Source of the DNA: Sulfurospirillum sp. UBA1314
GTDB taxonomy: Bacteria; Campylobacterota; Campylobacteria; Campylobacterales; Sulfurospirillaceae
DNA: 9,354 nt
Reading direction: 5' to 3'
Assembly (NCBI GenBank): GCA_002307095.1
Contig: DBTO01000065.1
Span: forward strand, 1-9,354
Positions within the stretch are counted from its first letter, which is position 1. The number at the start of each line of letters is the position of its first letter. The notes under the pieces were generated by a model. The model was not told the origin of the DNA, made no database searches, and was given only the letters and a program-made list of their open reading frames with translations. This document shows positions 6,803 to 9,354 of this stretch, piece after piece. The position numbers were made by a program, and so were the translations under genes.

Positions 6803-7932
6803 TCCATTTTAATAAACCTCCCCGAACAGGAAATGAAGACAAGTATGTGTTAGAAGCGATGAATAGCCTGAAAATTTCAGGCGATGGTCCTTTTGGCAAA
6901 CGCACGCAAAAATGGTTTGAAGAGCGTTATCACTGCTCTAAAACGCTGCTCACACCTTCGTGTACGCATGCGCTTGAGATGGCAGCATTACTGCTTGACA
7001 TTAAAGAGGGCGATGAGGTCATTATGCCAAGTTACACGTTTGTGAGCACTGCCGATGCGTTTGCACTGCGTGGCGCTAAGATCGTGTTTGTAGACGTTAG
7101 ACCTGAGACGATGAACATTGATGAGCGTTTGATTGAAGCGGCGATTACACCTAAAACCAAAGTGATTGCCCCTGTGCATTATGCGGGTGTTGGGTGCAAT
7201 ATGGATGTGATTATGGACATCGCAAAGCGTCACAATCTTTTTGTGGTTGAAGATGCCGCGCAAGGCTTCGAGGCAACCTACAAAGGTAAACCGTTAGGAA
7301 CAATTGGACATTTGGGTGCATTTAGTTTTCATGAAACCAAAAACGTCACCAGTGGCGGCGAGGGTGGGCTACTCCTCATTAACGATGAACGTTTTTCACA
7401 ACGTGCCGAGATTATTCGTGAAAAAGGGACGAACCGTAGCCAATTTTTTAGAGGTATGGTCGATAAATACGGTTGGATGGACATCGGAAGCAGCTACCTC
7501 CCCAGTGAGCTTCAAGCTGCTTACCTTTGGGGTAATTTAGAAGAGGTGGATGTGATTCAAAATCACCGTTTGAATGCGTGGAAAATGTACTATACAAAAC
7601 TTGAAGGTTTGGCTAAAAAAGGGTTGATTGAACTTCCGTTTATTCCTGAGGGATGTGTGCATAACGCGCATATGTTCTATTTTAAGGTGAAAGATTTAGA
7701 GACAAGAACGGCTCTGTTAGAGCAGTTTAAACTACAAAATATCGGTGCAGTGTTTCATTACATTCCACTGCACAGCGCGCCTGCTGGTCTTAAATTTGGT
7801 CGCATGTTTGGTGAAGATGTTTACACGACTAAAGAAAGCGAGCGCTTGGTTCGTTTGCCACTATATTATGGCATTACCCCTGAAGAGATTGACGCGGTAT
7901 GCGATATTTTGATGAAATGGAGTGCATGTTAA
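6799..7932 (+). CDS. rffA: dTDP-4-amino-4,6-dideoxygalactose transaminase (RffA/WecE)
   Basis: This 377-residue PLP enzyme of the DegT/DnrJ/EryC1 family should convert dTDP-4-keto-6-deoxyglucose plus glutamate to dTDP-4-amino-4,6-dideoxygalactose (Fuc4N). It aligns from memory nearly end to end with E. coli RffA (376 residues), including LLTPSCTHALEMAALLLDI, GDEVIMPSYTFVSTADAF, REKGTNRSQFFRGMVDKYGW and VFHYIPLHSAPAG. Asp152 in VVEDAAQG should contact the PLP ring nitrogen, and Lys181 in SFHETKNVTSGGEGG should form the Schiff base. The ATG overlaps the wbqC stop. The upstream pathway enzymes (RmlA and RmlB types) are absent here, so the substrate must come from elsewhere in the genome. A different 4-amino epimer remains possible, but the close RffA resemblance favours the galacto product. 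Confidence 0.92.
   Translation: MIHFNKPPRTGNEDKYVLEAMNSLKISGDGPFGKRTQKWFEERYHCSKTLLTPSCTHALEMAALLLDIKEGDEVIMPSYTFVSTADAFALRGAKIVFVDVRPETMNIDERLIEAAITPKTKVIAPVHYAGVGCNMDVIMDIAKRHNLFVVEDAAQGFEATYKGKPLGTIGHLGAFSFHETKNVTSGGEGGLLLINDERFSQRAEIIREKGTNRSQFFRGMVDKYGWMDIGSSYLPSELQAAYLWGNLEEVDVIQNHRLNAWKMYYTKLEGLAKKGLIELPFIPEGCVHNAHMFYFKVKDLETRTALLEQFKLQNIGAVFHYIPLHSAPAGLKFGRMFGEDVYTTKESERLVRLPLYYGITPEEIDAVCDILMKWSAC
7919..7922 (+). promoter_or_regulatory. Ribosome-binding site favouring the 7932 start of the transporter gene
   Basis: GGAG lies 9 bases before ATG at 7932 and only 3 bases before ATG at 7926. The wider spacing is workable, and it gives a TAATG junction with the rffA stop. Confidence 0.5.
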
Positions 7933-8294
7933 TGGCACATTTATACATTTTTGGAACGATTTTTTTTACCGTCTACGGACAGCTTGTCATTAAATGGCGT
8001 ATCCCTTTTCATGGGCATTTACCCGATGCGTCGGCTGAAAAATTGATTTTTTTGCTCAAACTCTTTTTAGACCCATTTATTTTAAGTGGCTTTATCTCAG
8101 CATTTGTCGCCTCTTTGTGTTGGATGGCGGCGATGACCAAGTTTGAACTAAGCTACGCCTATCCGTTTATGGGAATGACGTTTGTGGTGGTATTTGTCTC
8201 TTCCGTCTTTTTATTTAGCGAGAGTGTGACGCTGTATAAAATCCTAGGTCTTGCTTTAATCGTGTTGGGTATTTTTATTTCAAGTCGCGGATAA
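7932..8294 (+). CDS. Four-helix EamA/SMR-type transporter, putative lipid-linked sugar flippase (ArnE/ArnF-like)
   Basis: With the ATG at 7932 this is a 120-residue inner-membrane protein with four helices: about 3-22, 47-68, 75-95 and 101-117. The reading frame is open back to an ATG at 7899, but that would add a polar stretch buried in rffA. The ATG at 7932 has GGAG at a good distance and a one-base overlap with the rffA stop. The segment FELSYAYPFMGMTFVVVF and the closing LYKILGLALIVLGIFISSR are typical of the small DMT superfamily that includes EmrE and the ArnE/ArnF flippase subunits. ArnE/ArnF are proposed to move undecaprenyl-phosphate-aminoarabinose across the membrane. Next to a polyprenyl-phosphate GT2, a GT-C enzyme and a 4-amino-sugar aminotransferase, a flippase role is the best guess. 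EmrE-like drug efflux is the alternative. A run of eight T (7960-7967) lies near the 5' end. Confidence 0.8.
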   Translation: MAHLYIFGTIFFTVYGQLVIKWRIPFHGHLPDASAEKLIFLLKLFLDPFILSGFISAFVASLCWMAAMTKFELSYAYPFMGMTFVVVFVSSVFLFSESVTLYKILGLALIVLGIFISSRG

Positions 8295-8302
8295 GCACAG
8301 TT

Positions 8303-8323
8303 GAGGCGATAAATCGCCTCTTT
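8303..8323 (+). terminator. Short hairpin at the convergent gene junction, probable weak terminator
   Basis: GAGGCGA (8303-8309) pairs with TCGCCTC (8314-8320) around a TAAA loop. Only three T residues follow before the palindrome at 8321 begins with those same bases. It lies 9 bases after the transporter stop and ends 13 bases before the end of the opposing EF-hand gene. On the - strand no T run follows the hairpin. Termination for the + operon is plausible but the U tract is weak. Confidence 0.55.
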
Positions 8324-8332
8324 ACATGTAAA
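8321..8332. repeat. Iterated palindrome TTTACATGTAAA, copy 3 (convergent intergenic gap)
   Basis: An exact copy directly abuts the terminator hairpin and ends one base before the stop of the EF-hand gene on the other strand. Two different dyads thus occupy most of the 39-base gap. Confidence 0.8.
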
Positions 8333-8333
8333 G

Positions 8334-8657
8334 CTAGTTCATGCCTCTGTTTTGCCTATTTTCCTGCAAATGTTTCAACTGCCCTGCTTGAAACTCTTCT
8401 TTGGTGATTTTACCGTCTTTATTGGTGTCAAAGTAGGCAAAATCAGGCGAATTAGCAGCATTACGCATTGGCATTCCTGATTCCGCTTTTGCACTCATAC
8501 GCTTGGTTTTAACGGCATTAAACTCCTCTTGGGCGATTACCCCATCTTTGTTGGTATCGTACGCCTCAAATCCGATGGGACCACGCGTTGTGTCCGCCGC
8601 ATATACACTCAAACTGATCAGACTCACCAAGACTAAAAACATAAAAGATTTTTTCAT
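8334..8657 (-). CDS. Secreted EF-hand calcium-binding protein
   Basis: This 107-residue protein starts with a signal peptide: MKK, a hydrophobic core FMFLVLVSLISLSV, and a likely cleavage after VYA at residue 20. The mature part is about 87 residues and should be periplasmic. It has two canonical EF-hand loops, DTNKDGVIAQEE (34-45) and DTNKDGKITKEE (77-88), each with Asp at positions 1 and 5, Asn at 3, Gly at 6 and Glu at 12, so both should bind calcium. The linker is rich in Met, Ala and Lys, and the tail is basic and Asn-rich. A strong AAGGAG site (8663-8668) lies five bases before the ATG. The start overlaps the stop of the upstream membrane-protein gene by ATGA, so the pair is an operon. 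The partner or process it serves is not known. Confidence 0.9.
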   Translation of the reverse strand: MKKSFMFLVLVSLISLSVYAADTTRGPIGFEAYDTNKDGVIAQEEFNAVKTKRMSAKAESGMPMRNAANSPDFAYFDTNKDGKITKEEFQAGQLKHLQENRQNRGMN

Positions 8658-9354
8658 TTTGACTCCTTTTGGGTAGATGATTTCAGTAATTCTAAGAGTT
8701 CAATGGGCTTTACATGTAAAGCATCAGCAATCTCTTTGAGTGAAGAATTTTCAGTGGCATTGAAGCCTTTTTCATGGATAAGCTCCAATGCGTTTTCCAG
8801 CGCAAAAGCGTGTTGCACGCTTGCATTTATAAGTGTTACTTTACCGTATCCTCCTCCTTCACTTAAAGTGGGCATTTGGGGTTTAGCGTTGATAATATCA
8901 AAAATTTGCGCGGGCGATTTACCATTTTCTTGAGCGATCTGTGTAATCGTTTTAGTAAGATTGACACCCCTGAGTTTAGAGGCATTTAACTGAGAAATGA
9001 TGACAGAAACATTGCGCCCTGTTGTTTGAGCAAACTCTTCCAACGTCGAAAGCTCGGCATGACCGTAAGGTGCTTGGTCGACTTTCTTTTCCCACGAAGC
9101 TTTTACCTCCTCTTGAAAGTCCAAAAACTGCTCAAAAGGCACCCAATAATAGAGGGTTCCTACGATAAAAAGTAGGTTCAAACCAAGTGCAAATAAAAAT
9201 TCCTTGGTTAAAAGAGAAAAGGATTTGGCTCTGTTTTTGAGGTAATTAAGAAGCGATCCCCCATTGAGGTAGATATGAAAAAATATGCCCAGTAAAAAAA
9301 GGATCATAAACGTTACATGTAAATGGGCGTACTGCGTTTTATCAAGCCCTAAAA
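8654..9354 (-). CDS. DUF4405-like membrane protein with C-terminal helical repeats (partial, 5' end outside window)
   Basis: An ATG at 9307 would give 217 residues. The frame stays open upstream to the window edge, adding at least LGLDKTQYAHLHVTF, and no ribosome site precedes 9307, so the gene very likely starts outside. The visible N-terminal part holds a helix with spaced histidines (HLHVTF... FFHIYLNGG) resembling the second helix of DUF4405, a family related to cytochrome b-type membrane subunits, where His may bind haem. A second helix follows at about 37-56 counted from Met9307. The soluble tail has repeated short helical modules of the LxxIAxxxGxxxxxLxxxL type at about 85-108, 119-141 and 189-209, with a more divergent one after GGGYGKVTL (151-159). 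It overlaps the EF-hand gene by four bases. The family call is from memory and moderate. The haem-binding idea is inference. Confidence 0.6.
   Translation of the reverse strand, partial: LGLDKTQYAHLHVTFMILFLLGIFFHIYLNGGSLLNYLKNRAKSFSLLTKEFLFALGLNLLFIVGTLYYWVPFEQFLDFQEEVKASWEKKVDQAPYGHAELSTLEEFAQTTGRNVSVIISQLNASKLRGVNLTKTITQIAQENGKSPAQIFDIINAKPQMPTLSEGGGYGKVTLINASVQHAFALENALELIHEKGFNATENSSLKEIADALHVKPIELLELLKSSTQKESK
8709..8720. repeat. Iterated palindrome TTTACATGTAAA, copy 4 (inside the DUF4405-like gene)
   Basis: This exact copy lies within the last helical module of the - strand gene. It is again read TTA-CAT-GTA as ALHVK, the same pentapeptide as copy 1 in an unrelated protein. Confidence 0.8.
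9312..9323. repeat. Iterated palindrome, copy 5 (GTTACATGTAAA, one base changed)
   Basis: This copy keeps the 10-base core TTACATGTAA (9313-9322) and matches 11 of 12 positions. It lies in the open frame upstream of Met9307 on the - strand, read as HLHVT, so it is probably within coding sequence rather than a promoter. Confidence 0.6.

Noticed and set aside
7899..7931. Upstream ATG start for the transporter gene
   Set aside because: It would add a charged stretch encoded inside rffA before the first helix, whereas 7932 has GGAG at nine bases and a TAATG junction.
7960..7967. Run of eight T near the transporter start, a possible phase-variation tract
   Set aside because: Runs of seven or eight A or T occur elsewhere in this AT-rich window (A8 at 1523-1530, T7 at 4074-4080). 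No long G or C tract of the Campylobacter phase-variable kind is present, and the frame is intact.
8394..8558. Direct DNA repeat in the EF-hand gene
   Set aside because: The similarity is explained by the two DTNKDG calcium loops of the protein; codon use differs between them, so it is not a recent DNA repeat.
4461..8720. The palindrome as a parS site or a known FNR-type operator
   Set aside because: The bases do not match the parS consensus (TTTCACGTGAAA core) or TTGAT-N4-ATCAA, and copies inside genes argue against a simple operator.
9305..9323. Palindrome copy 5 as an operator upstream of a - strand gene starting at 9307
   Set aside because: The frame remains open to the window edge with DUF4405-like residues, and there is no ribosome site before 9307, so this region is more likely coding.

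Overview
The window reads as a chromosomal segment of a flagellated member of the Campylobacterota, most likely Sulfurospirillum or a close relative. This is inference from gene order and protein style: the run fliA-fliM-fliY, preceded by the tail of a small unidentified ORF, is the order I recall from Campylobacter and Helicobacter. Base composition is moderately AT-rich and the genes are packed almost without gaps. No rRNA, tRNA, insertion sequence, phage gene or CRISPR array is visible, and no stretch of 300 bases lacks a gene.

Layout. Bases 1-123 are the 3' end of an ORF that overlaps fliA. Bases 89-2726 encode the flagellar sigma factor FliA and the switch proteins FliM and FliY, joined by overlaps or tiny gaps. 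Bases 2735-3472 encode a LOG-family nucleotide hydrolase. Bases 3475-8294 hold five tightly coupled genes for glycan work: a GT-C-type membrane glycosyltransferase, a polyprenyl-phosphate GT2 glycosyltransferase with two C-terminal membrane helices, a WbqC-family protein, an RffA/WecE-type sugar aminotransferase and a four-helix EamA/SMR-type transporter. All are on the + strand, with junctions of 20 bases or less, so the whole block could be one transcript. A short hairpin (8303-8320) ends it. On the - strand, 8334-9354 hold a two-gene operon: a truncated DUF4405-like membrane protein with helical repeats, then a secreted two-EF-hand protein.

How the genes may work together. RffA makes dTDP-4-amino-4,6-dideoxygalactose from the 4-keto sugar. 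The GT2 enzyme would load the sugar on undecaprenyl phosphate, the SMR protein would flip it, and the GT-C enzyme would transfer it to a glycan on the periplasmic side. This parallels the ArnC-ArnE/F-ArnT and GtrB-GtrA-Gtr modules. WbqC may act on the 4-amino sugar, but its function is not established. The early dTDP-sugar genes and an RffC-type acetyltransferase are not in the window.

The most unusual non-coding signal is a 12-base perfect palindrome, TTTACATGTAAA. It occurs four times exactly, with a fifth copy matching 11 of 12 positions, between 4461 and 9323. Copies lie both inside genes and between them: one abuts the GT2 ribosome-binding site and one sits immediately after the terminator hairpin. 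It looks like a dispersed, iterated palindrome of unknown role.
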